NCBI GenBank assembly: GCA_949286295.1 | Contig: CASECK010000012.1 | Span: forward strand, 1-18,591 | Direction: 5' to 3' | Source of the DNA: an uncultured bacterium | Lineage (GTDB): Bacteria > Bacillota > Clostridia > Oscillospirales > Oscillospiraceae | Length of the DNA: 18,591 nt | In this document: positions 7,450 to 14,908 of the stretch, in pieces | How the letters are laid out: the number at the start of each line of letters is the position of its first letter | How positions within the stretch are numbered: the first letter of the stretch is position 1 | Notes under the pieces: generated by a model | The model's database searches: none | Told to the model about the DNA's origin: nothing | The model's input: the letters and a program-made list of their open reading frames with translations, nothing else | Translations under genes and position numbers: made by a program

Positions 7450-8394
7450 TCAGCAATCCCATCTGAACAGCGCGCCGGCCCAGGTCAGCCCGCCGCCGAA
7501 GCCCACGGCCAGCACCCGCATCCCGGGGCGCAGGGCCCCCTGCTCCACCAGCTCATCCAGGGCGATGGGGATGCTGGCCGCGGAGGTGTTGCCATAGCGG
7601 TCCATGTTCTTGTAAAACAGGCCCTCCCGGGCCTTGAGCTTTTTGGCCACGTGGTCGATGATGCGGGCGTTGGCCTGGTGGCACACCACCAGGTCCAGCC
7701 CGTCGATGCCGCAGCCCTCGGCCTGGAGCAGCTGCTGGATGGAGCGCTCCACCACCTCCACGGCAAAGCGGAACACGCTCTTGCCGTCCATGTGGATGAG
7801 GGGCCGCCCCTGACCCAGGCCGTGGACCCAGATGCTCTGCCCGTCGCCCCGGCTTCCGCACACCGTGTGCCACACGGCGTCCTCCCGCCGCCGGAGCACC
7901 ACCGCCCCCGCTCCGTCGCCGAAGAGGACGCAGGTGTTCCGGTCGTCCATATCCATCACCCGGCTGATTACCTCGCAGCCCAGCAGCAGGGCATAGGGGC
8001 GCGGGGCGTCGGCCAGCAGGGCGTGGGCGGTCTTGAGGCCATAGAGAAATCCGGCGCAGGCGGCGTTGAGGTCAAAGCAGACCGTGTCCTCCAACAGGCC
8101 CAGCCGCTGCTGGAGCAGGCAGGCGTCCGAGGGGCTGGCAAAGTCCGGCGTGAAGGTGGCCACCAGGCACACGCCGATGTCCTCCGGACCCAGTCCGGCC
8201 CGCTCCAGAGCCTGCCGGGCCGCCCGCTGCGCCAAATCCAGGCCGTGCTCCTCCTGGCAGAAATGGCGGCTGTGGATACCCGTGCGGCTGAACACCCATT
8301 CGTCGCTGGTGTCCACCCGCTGGGACAGCTCCTGATTGGTGACCACCCGCCGGGGCAGGGCCCGGCCGGTGGACAGAATCTGGGGTGCGCTCAT
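7450..8394 (-). CDS. fabH: 3-oxoacyl-ACP synthase III FabH
   Basis: FabH starts chains by condensing an acyl-CoA with malonyl-ACP. The 314-residue protein has the Cys-His-Asn triad: Cys113 in NAACAGFLYGL, His239 in VCHQANARII, and Asn269 in YGNTSAASIP. FGDGAGAVVL (158-167) and the C-terminal glycine-rich loop GFGGGLTWA are also typical. Whether it prefers acetyl or branched primers cannot be read from the sequence. The ATG at 8394 comes 2 bp after the accA TAA, and the GAGGAG ribosome site lies in the last accA codons. The same frame is open far upstream through accA and accD, but that part is a shadow. Confidence 0.97.
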   Translation of the reverse strand: MSAPQILSTGRALPRRVVTNQELSQRVDTSDEWVFSRTGIHSRHFCQEEHGLDLAQRAARQALERAGLGPEDIGVCLVATFTPDFASPSDACLLQQRLGLLEDTVCFDLNAACAGFLYGLKTAHALLADAPRPYALLLGCEVISRVMDMDDRNTCVLFGDGAGAVVLRRREDAVWHTVCGSRGDGQSIWVHGLGQGRPLIHMDGKSVFRFAVEVVERSIQQLLQAEGCGIDGLDLVVCHQANARIIDHVAKKLKAREGLFYKNMDRYGNTSAASIPIALDELVEQGALRPGMRVLAVGFGGGLTWAGALFRWDC

Positions 8395-8396
8395 GG

Positions 8397-9215
8397 TTAC
8401 TCCTCTCTGGCCGGGGGCAGGTCCCGCCCCATGGCCCGGAACATTTGATACCGCTGCTGGGCCAGGGCCCGGCCGCTGAGTTTCTCCAGGGCGGCCAACT
8501 CCTTGCGCAGGGCCGCGTCCACCGTGCGGAAGGTGGCCTGCCAGTCGGTGTGGGCGCCGCCCTCCGGCTCCCGAAGGACCCCCTGGACAATGCCGCCCCG
8601 GCGCAGGTCCTGGGCGGTGAGCTTCATCACTCCGCAGGCCTCGCCGCTGCGGGAGGAATCCTTCCACAAAATCGAGGCGAAGCCCTCGGGGGAGAGCACA
8701 GAGTACACCGCGTGCTCCAGCATCAGCACCCGGTTGGCCACCGCCAGGGCCAGGGCCCCGCCGCTGCCCCCCTCGCCGGTGACCAGGGAGATGACCGGCA
8801 CGGTGAGGGTGCTCATCAGCGCCAGGCACTGGGCAATGGCCTCCGCCTGGCCCCGCTCCTCCGCCTCCTTCCCCGGGTAAGCCCCCGGGGTGTCCACGAA
8901 GGTGATGACCGGCCGGCCGAACTTCTCCGCCTGGCGCATCAGCCGCTGGGCCTTGCGGTAGCCCTCCGGCCCCGGCATCCCGAAGTTGCAGGTGAGATTC
9001 TCCTCCAGGCTCTTCCCCTTCCGGTGGCCCAGAACCGTGACCGGCCGGCCGTGGAAGCGGGCGATTCCGCCCAGAATGCTGCCGTCCTCCCGGCACAGCC
9101 GGTCGCCTCGCTGCTCAAAGAAGTCGGTAAACAGGTTTTCAATGAAATCCGCCGTCCCCGGCCGCTCCGGGTGGCGGGCAATCTTGACTTTCTCCTCCGG
9201 TGTAAAGGCGCTCAC
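8397..9215 (-). CDS. accA: Acetyl-CoA carboxylase carboxyltransferase, alpha subunit AccA
   Basis: Together with AccD it transfers the carboxyl group from carboxybiotin to acetyl-CoA, giving malonyl-CoA. The 272-residue protein has the alpha-subunit core: GHRKGKSLEENL, NFGMPGPEGYRKA, ITFVDTPGAYPG and GEGGSGGALALA, followed by SPEGFASILWKD. It is somewhat shorter than E. coli AccA (319), lacking N-terminal sequence, as is common in Firmicutes. It starts at GTG (9215), overlapping the accD stop as GTGA, so that the alpha and beta subunits are made by coupled translation. No alternative ATG fits the conserved N-terminus. Confidence 0.95.
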   Translation of the reverse strand: MSAFTPEEKVKIARHPERPGTADFIENLFTDFFEQRGDRLCREDGSILGGIARFHGRPVTVLGHRKGKSLEENLTCNFGMPGPEGYRKAQRLMRQAEKFGRPVITFVDTPGAYPGKEAEERGQAEAIAQCLALMSTLTVPVISLVTGEGGSGGALALAVANRVLMLEHAVYSVLSPEGFASILWKDSSRSGEACGVMKLTAQDLRRGGIVQGVLREPEGGAHTDWQATFRTVDAALRKELAALEKLSGRALAQQRYQMFRAMGRDLPPAREE

Positions 9216-10066
9216 GCCCGCTTCCCCCTTTCATGCAGGGCCAGCAGCTGGGAGAGCACCCGGCGCCACTCCCCCCGGGGCACAATCTGGTCCAAAAAGC
9301 CGTGCTCCAGCAGGTACTCGGCCCGCTGGAAGCCCTCGGGCAGCTCCTGGCCGATGGTCTGCTGGATGACCCGGGGGCCGGCAAAGCCAATCAGGGCCCC
9401 GGGCTCGGAGAGCATGATGTCCCCCAGGGAGGCAAAGCTGGCCGTCACCCCGCCGGTGGTGGGGTGGGTCAGGCAGGAGATGTACAGCCCGCCCCGGTCC
9501 TGAAAGCGCCGGATGGCGGCGGCGGTCTTGGCCATCTGCATCAGGGAGAAGATTCCCTCCTGCATCCGGGCGCCGCCGCTGGCGGAAAAGATAATCAAAG
9601 GCAGCTTCCTGCGCTCGGCCAGCTCCGCCGCGCGGGCAATCTTCTCCCCCACGGCGGTGCCCATGCTGCCCATAAAAAACCGGCTGTCTATCACGGCCAG
9701 GACAGCCCGGCGCCCCTCAATCTTCCCCAGGGCGGCCACCGCCGCGTCCTCCAGGCCGGTCTTGGCCCGCAGGGCGGCCAGCTTTCTGGGGTAGCCGGGG
9801 AAGCTCAGCGGGTCGGCGGAGCGCACATTCTCCTCCAGCTCCTGAAAGGTGCCCGGGTCCAATATCTGCCACAGCCGGTGGTAGGCCCCAATGGGGGCGT
9901 GCCAGCCGCACTTGGGGCACACCTGGCCGGTGCGCTCCCACTCGATGGCGGCGCTCTCCGCCCCGCACTGGCCGCAGGCCACCCGCCGGGTGGAGGTCAG
10001 CTTCCCCTCCCGCATGGCCTGATAGGTCAGCAGCCGGCCGCGGCGGCGCGCAAAAATCGGGTTCAT
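9212..10066 (-). CDS. accD: Acetyl-CoA carboxylase carboxyltransferase, beta subunit AccD
   Basis: This is the partner of AccA in the carboxyltransferase. The 284-residue protein has the N-terminal zinc ribbon with Cys31, Cys34, Cys50 and Cys53 (CxxC-x15-CxxC), then the crotonase-like carboxyltransferase domain with FFMGSMGTAVGEK, FSASGGARMQEG, SCLTHPTTGGVTAS and GFAGPRVI. The ATG overlaps the accC TGA as ATGA and follows a GGAGGAAGAGGG stretch. In E. coli the zinc ribbon also binds nucleic acid and the accD/accA mRNA; here accD and accA are adjacent, so such control would act on one message (inference). Confidence 0.96.
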   Translation of the reverse strand: MNPIFARRRGRLLTYQAMREGKLTSTRRVACGQCGAESAAIEWERTGQVCPKCGWHAPIGAYHRLWQILDPGTFQELEENVRSADPLSFPGYPRKLAALRAKTGLEDAAVAALGKIEGRRAVLAVIDSRFFMGSMGTAVGEKIARAAELAERRKLPLIIFSASGGARMQEGIFSLMQMAKTAAAIRRFQDRGGLYISCLTHPTTGGVTASFASLGDIMLSEPGALIGFAGPRVIQQTIGQELPEGFQRAEYLLEHGFLDQIVPRGEWRRVLSQLLALHERGKRA

Positions 10067-11457
10067 CCCTCTTCCTCCTCCGTCAGGCGGTCACAGGTCC
10101 TGGCCAGCTCCAGCAGCCGCTCCAGATGCGTGTCCAGAAAGCCCGTGTGGTACTGTCCCTTCACAAACTCCGGATCGTACATGATGAGGTGGGCCAGGTT
10201 GGCGTTGGTGGGGTAGCCCTCGATGACCAGCTCCTCCAGCGCCCGGCGCATCCGGCGGATGGCCTCCAGCCGGGTGGGGGCGTGGACCAGCACCTTGGCC
10301 ACCAGGGAGTCGTAGTAGGGGGACACCTCGTAGCCGGGATAGAGGGCGGTGTCCACCCGCACCCCGGGTCCGCCGGGGATGTGGAGAAACTCCGTCCTGC
10401 CCGGACAGGGCCGGAAGTCCTGCCCGGGGTCCTCGGCGTTGATGCGGCACTCGATGGCATGGCCGCAGGGCCGCACCTGCTCCTGGGTAAACGACAGGGG
10501 CAGGCCGGCGGCCACCCGGAGCTGCTCCTTGACCAGGTCGATGCCGGTGACCAGCTCGGTCACCGGGTGCTCCACCTGGATGCGGGTATTCATCTCGATA
10601 AAATAGAACGCCCCGTCGGGGGACAGGACAAACTCCACCGTCCCCGCCCCCACATAGCCCGCGGCCTTGGCCACGGCCACGGCGGCGGCCCCCATCGCCT
10701 CCCGCAGGCGGCTGTCCAGGGCCACGGAGGGGGACTCCTCAACGAGCTTCTGGCGGCGGCGCTGGATGGAGCAGTCCCGCTCACCCAGGTGGACCACATT
10801 CCCCTGGCTGTCCCCCATAATCTGAAATTCAATGTGCCGCGGGTTGACAATCAGCTTCTCCAGGTACATCTCGCCATTGCCAAAGCAGGCCACCGCCTCC
10901 GCCTGGGCGGCCGCGAAGGCCTCCTTACAGCCCTCCGGCCTGTCCACCTGGCGCATCCCCCGGCCCCCGCCGCCGGCGGAGGCCTTGAGGAGCACGGGGT
11001 AGCCCACCTGGCCGGCCAGCTCCCTGGCCTGCCGGGCGCTTTTCACCGGCCCGTCGGAACCGGGCACCACCGGGGCCCCGGCCTGGCAGGCCAGCGTCCG
11101 GGCGGCGGATTTGCTGCCCAGCCTCCGTATCACGCCGCCGGACGGGCCGATAAACTTCAGCCCGGCAGCCGCGCAGCGGTCGGCAAATTCCGGATTTTCC
11201 GACAAAAAGCCATAGCCCGGGTGGACGGCGTCGCAGCCGGAGGCCAGCGCCGCGGAGAGCAGCGCGTCCTGGTTCAGATAGCTGTCCGCCGCCCGGGCCG
11301 GGCCGATGCACAGGGCCTTGGTGGCCAGCTGGGCGTGCAGGGCGTTCTCATCGGCGGTGGAGTACACCGCCACCGTCTCCACACCCAGCTCCCGGCAGGC
11401 CCGGATGACCCGGACCGCAATCTCCCCCCGGTTGGCGATGAGCACGCGCTTCAGCAT
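10063..11457 (-). CDS. accC: Acetyl-CoA carboxylase, biotin carboxylase subunit AccC
   Basis: AccC carboxylates biotin on AccB with ATP and bicarbonate. The 464-residue protein has the N-terminal fold (LIANRGEIAVRVIRA), the ATP-grasp glycine loop KASAGGGGRGM (158-168), HIEFQIMGD (208-216), ERDCSIQRRRQK (226-237), and active-site Glu288, Asn290, Arg292 and Arg338 at the same numbers as in the E. coli enzyme. It ends about 15 residues later than E. coli AccC with an acidic tail. The ATG is 3 bp after the accB stop, preceded by GGAGGG. It lacks the BCCP and carboxyltransferase domains of pyruvate or propionyl-CoA carboxylases, so the ACC assignment is firm. Confidence 0.96.
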   Translation of the reverse strand: MLKRVLIANRGEIAVRVIRACRELGVETVAVYSTADENALHAQLATKALCIGPARAADSYLNQDALLSAALASGCDAVHPGYGFLSENPEFADRCAAAGLKFIGPSGGVIRRLGSKSAARTLACQAGAPVVPGSDGPVKSARQARELAGQVGYPVLLKASAGGGGRGMRQVDRPEGCKEAFAAAQAEAVACFGNGEMYLEKLIVNPRHIEFQIMGDSQGNVVHLGERDCSIQRRRQKLVEESPSVALDSRLREAMGAAAVAVAKAAGYVGAGTVEFVLSPDGAFYFIEMNTRIQVEHPVTELVTGIDLVKEQLRVAAGLPLSFTQEQVRPCGHAIECRINAEDPGQDFRPCPGRTEFLHIPGGPGVRVDTALYPGYEVSPYYDSLVAKVLVHAPTRLEAIRRMRRALEELVIEGYPTNANLAHLIMYDPEFVKGQYHTGFLDTHLERLLELARTCDRLTEEEEG

Positions 11458-11460
11458 GGC

Positions 11461-11889
11461 TCACACCCTCCGGATGCGGAACAGCGCCTGGCCATAGCCC
11501 ACCGGGGCGCCGTCCTGGACCAGGACCTCCTCCACCACGCAGTCGGCCGGGGCGGTAATCTGGCTCATCATCTTCATGGCCTCGATGAGGCAGAGCACCT
11601 GGCCCTCCTTCACCTGCTTGCCCGCCGCCACAAAGGGCTCCTCCCCGGGGGCGGAGGCGGCGTAGAAGGTGCCCACCAGGGGGGCGTCCACCGTCTCTCC
11701 CGGCTCCTGGGGGGCGGGCTGGGCCTGGCCGTCCGGCGCGGGCGCGCTCTGGACGGCAGCGGCCGCCGGGGTCGGGGCGGCCACCTCCCGGCGCAGCAGG
11801 ATGCTCTCATCCTTTTTGCGCCACTCCAGCCCCGTCAGGCCAGAGGCCTGAAAGCGCTCCATCAGCTCGTAAATCTGCTGTAATTCCAT
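11461..11889 (-). CDS. accB: Biotin carboxyl carrier protein AccB
   Basis: AccB carries carboxybiotin between AccC and AccAD. The 142-residue protein has an N-terminal helical part (1-36), a flexible Ala/Pro/Gln-rich linker (about 37-66), and a biotinyl domain (68-142) with the biotin site Lys106 in LIEAMKMM. The domain also shows the ACC-type thumb (about 73-85), which separates it from simple lipoyl or biotinyl domains. Biotin would be attached by BirA, which is not in the window. The ATG follows GGGAGGC by a few bases and begins 23 bp after the acpP stop. Confidence 0.95.
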   Translation of the reverse strand: MELQQIYELMERFQASGLTGLEWRKKDESILLRREVAAPTPAAAAVQSAPAPDGQAQPAPQEPGETVDAPLVGTFYAASAPGEEPFVAAGKQVKEGQVLCLIEAMKMMSQITAPADCVVEEVLVQDGAPVGYGQALFRIRRV

Positions 11890-11912
11890 AACAGCCTCCC
11901 GCCGCGGGGCGC

Positions 11913-12149
11913 TCAGCCCTTCTTGGCGGTCAGGTAATCCACAATATCCTGCACCGTCTTAATCTGGGTCAGGTCCTCGTCCTCAATGCCCACGCCGAAG
12001 GCGTCCTGGAAGGCCATGGACAGCTCCACCGCCTCCAGGGAGTCGGCCTCCAGGTCCTCGTACAGGTTGGTCTCGGGCTTCACGTCCTCCTGGTCGCAGC
12101 TGATGGTGTTGACAATGATGTCCCGCACAGTCTCAAAGGTGATCTCCAT
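11913..12149 (-). CDS. acpP: Acyl carrier protein AcpP
   Basis: The 78-residue acidic protein has the four-helix ACP pattern with the phosphopantetheine site Ser37 in EADSLEAVEL; it carries every intermediate of the pathway. I chose the ATG at 12149, which follows AAAGGAAG by 7 nt. The frame is open 12 codons upstream to another start (12185), but that extension (MKQFRIVKGSFI) covers the ribosome site and is unlike ACPs. It is the first gene of the operon, after the promoter at 12227-12254 and the inverted repeat at 12181-12222, so AcpP should be the most responsive product to control there. Confidence 0.96.
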   Translation of the reverse strand: MEITFETVRDIIVNTISCDQEDVKPETNLYEDLEADSLEAVELSMAFQDAFGVGIEDEDLTQIKTVQDIVDYLTAKKG

Positions 12150-12156
12150 GATAAAA

Positions 12157-12164
12157 CTTCCTTT
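12157..12164 (-). promoter_or_regulatory. Ribosome site of acpP
   Basis: AAAGGAAG on the minus strand, 7 nt before the ATG at 12147-12149. It decides against the longer in-frame start at 12185. Confidence 0.75.
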
Positions 12165-12180
12165 CACAATCCGAAATTGC

Positions 12181-12222
12181 TTCAAGTATTTTAATTAAAA
12201 ATTTTTACCTAAAATACTTGAA
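12181..12222. promoter_or_regulatory. 42-bp inverted repeat, candidate operator of the FAS operon
   Basis: TTCAAGTATTTTA (12181-12193) and TAAAATACTTGAA (12210-12222) are perfect 13-bp inverted arms with a 16-bp spacer, in AT-rich DNA within a GC-rich window. A second perfect palindrome, TTTTAATTAAAA (12189-12200), is nested in it. It begins 4 bp downstream of the -10, covering the expected start of transcription, where a repressor would block the polymerase. The likely ligand is the FabT-like protein encoded at the operon end (inference). It does not match the Bacillus FapR consensus. As RNA it could also form a leader hairpin. Confidence 0.7.
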
Positions 12223-12226
12223 TGCA

Positions 12227-12254
12227 ATTATACGGAAATGCCGCCGGATGTCAA
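12227..12254 (-). promoter_or_regulatory. Strong sigma-A promoter of the FAS operon
   Basis: Minus strand TTGACA (12249-12254), 16-bp spacer, TATAAT (12227-12232): both hexamers match consensus exactly, with spacing one below optimum. Predicted start near 12220, giving a leader of about 70 nt that contains the inverted repeat. A second TTGACA lies exactly 16 bp upstream (12265-12270) without a matching -10. Confidence 0.88.
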
Positions 12255-12336
12255 GAGAAAAATGTGTCAAACCCTTCGGACTGTGAAAACATTGCATAGC
12301 GCCCCGTCCCTCCGGCCCCGTTTTATGCGCTGTGAC

Positions 12337-12379
12337 AAAAACAGGAGGGGACCGGCCGGGCCGGTCCCCTCCTGTTTTT
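12337..12379. terminator. Terminator between the ligase operon and the FAS operon
   Basis: Perfect 20-bp stem with a 3-nt loop (12357-12359): AAAAACAGGAGGGGACCGGC on the left, its exact complement on the right. Runs of five A and five T on the outer ends give a U-tract in both directions. It starts 27 bp after the ligase stop and lies about 80 bp before the FAS promoter, insulating the two operons. Confidence 0.92.
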
Positions 12380-12406
12380 CTTCTATCCCCGCCGCCCCTG
12401 CGCCGC

Positions 12407-14869
12407 TCAGGAGGCGGTCTCCTCCTGGGACTGGAGCAGCATCAGGGCCATATAGGCCTCCTGGCCGGACATCCCGTTCTCCCGGACAGAGGCCGCCGCG
12501 CTCAGGAAGCTCTGGTTCTCCCCGGACAGTTGAATCTCCTCCTGGCGGCCCTGGCTGTACGCCTCCAAGTAGTCCCCCAGCGCCAGCACCCCGTCCAAAA
12601 ACTCCTCCATGTGCTCCGCCCCGGCGGCGGGCAGCACCTCGTTCCGGTAGAAATCCAGCTGCAAATTCCAAGAATCCCGGTTGGAGGCCTCCTGGGCGAT
12701 GCCCTGGCGGGAGCAGGCGAACAGCTCCGCAAACTCCCCCCTGGGCAGGTAGTAATACCGGGCCAGCCCGGAGCAGGCGGTGTAGGTGCCCCGGTTGCGC
12801 AGCGCCTGCACATACCGCTCCATGGTGGCGTTAAATTGGGCGCTGTCCAGCAGCACGGCGTTGCCCACAAAATTGAGCATATTCTGCTCCCGGACAAACA
12901 CGTCCCGGGTGACAAAGCCGCGGGTTTCGGTCATAAAGGTATAGGCGTCCTGGACCTCTAAGGCGGCGGCCTGGCGCTCCACCACCCGGTGGCTCATGGT
13001 CAGCCCGCCGAACACCAGCCCATAGGCCCAGAAGCCCCCGGCCAGCAGCCAGCCTCCCAGCCTCGCGGCCCGCCTGCTCAGCGGCTTGGCGTAGAGCAGC
13101 ATGGCCAGCATCAGCAGGGTGAAGGCGGCGCACTGGAACGCCCGGATGGAGAAATTGATCTCCATCAGGCTGTGGCTGTTCATCATCACCCAGCAGGCCA
13201 GCAGCATGGCGGCCATGGGGTCCCGCCGCCCCCTCACGGCCCGGAGCAGCAGCCACAGCACGCCCCCCAGCAGCGCCAGGAAGCCCGCCAGCCCCAGCAG
13301 CCCCATGTCGCACATAACCTGAAGCACATGGCTGTGGGCGTACAGGGACTCGTAGTAATAGGGCTGCACGGCGGTATAAAGCCCCTCGGTGCTGCCCAGA
13401 CCGTGCCCCAGCAGGGGGCTGCGCAGGAAGAGGGTGAGCGCGTCCTTCATAAACTGCACCCGCAGGGTGAAGCTGGCGCTGGCCAGCAGGTTGTCCTGGA
13501 GTCGGACCGCCACAAAGGCGGGCAGCAGGGGGTAGTCCAGGGGCACCTGGGTGCCGTCGGACACGCTCAGGGCGCGGATGGTCCCCCCTCCCTGGGTGTA
13601 GCTTAGGCGGATGGTGGTGACAACCGGCTCGCCCCCGGGCACGGTAAAGACCGCCTCATCCAGCGGGCCGCTGTACAGTCTGGTCGAGGTGTTCCGGGCG
13701 CGGTCCATCTCCGTCTGGCTGTATACCAGCGCGTCGGGCTGGCCGTCCCAGTCGCCGGAGAGGGTGTATTCCCCCGCCGGCAGCTCCACCGTCCGGACCA
13801 GCATCTCCCCCTCCGGGAGGGCATAGGGCCCGTGGGTGTTCAGCGCCGCCCACAGATAGCCGGCCCCGGCGGCCAGCAGCGCTGCCACCACCGCGGCCAC
13901 GGCCTTGCCCTTTCCCCTCAGAACCCCCGACAGCGGCGCGCCCACCGCCATATCCAGGGCGAACACCCCCAGCCCCATGCCCGCGGTGAGCAGGGTGGGC
14001 AGGGCGGAGGTCCCGTCCAGGGCCGCCATGGCCGGAATGGACAGGGCCACGGTCACCCCGGCGGCCAGGAACATCAGCAGGAACAGCCGCAGCCGGTCCC
14101 GCCCCGGGGCGGCGGCCAGCCACACCAACAGGCTCAGCCCGAAGCACAGGATGGCGCCCCGGCTCAGGGACAGGAAGAAGGCCTGGGCGGACATCCCCAG
14201 CAGCAGGCAGGCGGCCAGCCGCTTCCAGACCTGCCGCTCCGCCGCGGCCAGGTACAGCCCGGCCACCGCCCCCAGGGCCAGCAGGGCGGCGGACACGTTG
14301 GCGTCGTTGTACAGTCCGTTGACCCGGTGCGGCGTCTGGACCAGGTCGGAAAAGGTGGCCCCCAGCGCTTCCGCCAGGGTGTTGAAGGCCCCGAACACCC
14401 TGGCCGAGGCGGCCGCGTCCACGCACAGCAGGCCAATGGCCCCGCTGATGGCCGCAAAGCCCCACAGCAGGCCCTTCACGTGCTTTTTCTCAAACCGGGC
14501 CAGCAGAATCAGCACCACCGAGAACGCGGCCAGGAACTTATAAAACTCCCCCACCGCATAGGTGTCAAAGCTGCTGTAAATGGCGGCCAGGCCGGTCATC
14601 AGCGCCAGCGCCAGAAATCCCGCCACCGGCACGCTCAGCCGCTGCCCCATATGGCGCAGCGGGAGCTTTCCCACCGAGCACAGCAGGGCCACGGCCAGCA
14701 AAATCATGCTCATCCGGCCGGTCTGGATGGTCATCGCCGCGAACAGCAGCAGCGAAAACGCGCCTATCTTCCCCTTATCCAGGGCGGACAGCGGCTCCTG
14801 CGCCATCTGGCTCTCCTGTCCGCCCACGGCCCGCTCCCCCTGGGGGGCGGCCGGCTTGTTGTCTTTCAA
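12407..14869 (-). CDS. O-antigen ligase / Wzy-type polymerase family membrane protein
   Basis: The 820-residue protein has many membrane helices (about 35-340 and 520-630). It shows FFLSLSRGAIL (231-241), whose Arg is characteristic of the WaaL/Wzy group, and the Wzy_C part SPLLGHGLG (484-492) with YAHSHVLQ (510-517). Such enzymes join or polymerise lipid-linked sugars outside the membrane. Unusually, a soluble domain of about 110 residues (350-460, beta-rich by pattern, with GEYTLSGDWDGQ) is inserted between the helices, and a soluble tail of about 190 residues (630-820), predicted helical, ends the chain. The start is TTG at 14869, 7 nt after GGGAGGA. It lies 39 bp after the VanZ-like gene in one operon. 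A Gram-positive acceptor (teichoic acid, glycan or S-layer sugar) is not known. Confidence 0.85.
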   Translation of the reverse strand: MKDNKPAAPQGERAVGGQESQMAQEPLSALDKGKIGAFSLLLFAAMTIQTGRMSMILLAVALLCSVGKLPLRHMGQRLSVPVAGFLALALMTGLAAIYSSFDTYAVGEFYKFLAAFSVVLILLARFEKKHVKGLLWGFAAISGAIGLLCVDAAASARVFGAFNTLAEALGATFSDLVQTPHRVNGLYNDANVSAALLALGAVAGLYLAAAERQVWKRLAACLLLGMSAQAFFLSLSRGAILCFGLSLLVWLAAAPGRDRLRLFLLMFLAAGVTVALSIPAMAALDGTSALPTLLTAGMGLGVFALDMAVGAPLSGVLRGKGKAVAAVVAALLAAGAGYLWAALNTHGPYALPEGEMLVRTVELPAGEYTLSGDWDGQPDALVYSQTEMDRARNTSTRLYSGPLDEAVFTVPGGEPVVTTIRLSYTQGGGTIRALSVSDGTQVPLDYPLLPAFVAVRLQDNLLASASFTLRVQFMKDALTLFLRSPLLGHGLGSTEGLYTAVQPYYYESLYAHSHVLQVMCDMGLLGLAGFLALLGGVLWLLLRAVRGRRDPMAAMLLACWVMMNSHSLMEINFSIRAFQCAAFTLLMLAMLLYAKPLSRRAARLGGWLLAGGFWAYGLVFGGLTMSHRVVERQAAALEVQDAYTFMTETRGFVTRDVFVREQNMLNFVGNAVLLDSAQFNATMERYVQALRNRGTYTACSGLARYYYLPRGEFAELFACSRQGIAQEASNRDSWNLQLDFYRNEVLPAAGAEHMEEFLDGVLALGDYLEAYSQGRQEEIQLSGENQSFLSAAASVRENGMSGQEAYMALMLLQSQEETAS

Positions 14870-14876
14870 AGCAAGT

Positions 14877-14883
14877 TCCTCCC
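14877..14883 (-). promoter_or_regulatory. Ribosome site deciding the TTG start of the ligase gene
   Basis: GGGAGGA on the minus strand, 7 nt before the TTG at 14867-14869. No in-frame ATG with a similar site occurs nearby; the first internal ATG is at codon 22. Confidence 0.7.
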
Positions 14884-14908
14884 GCGTTTCCAGCCGTTCT
14901 CCGGCCTG

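Noticed and set aside
8395..9096. N-terminal extension of fabH to a 548-residue protein
   Set aside because: The added part overlaps accA on the same strand in another frame; FabH has its normal length from 8394.
10126..11883. Long + strand open frame (585 codons) opposite accC and accB
   Set aside because: It is the mirror of two certain genes in GC-rich DNA; its protein is a low-complexity Gly/His/Leu mix without any family signature.
12150..12185. Longer acpP start adding 12 residues
   Set aside because: It would contain the ribosome site and part of the operator region, and ACPs do not have this extension.
12181..12222. FapR operator
   Set aside because: The known Bacillus FapR consensus TTAGTACCTGGTACTAA is not present, and the encoded regulator is MarR-type, not FapR-type (no hot-dog domain).
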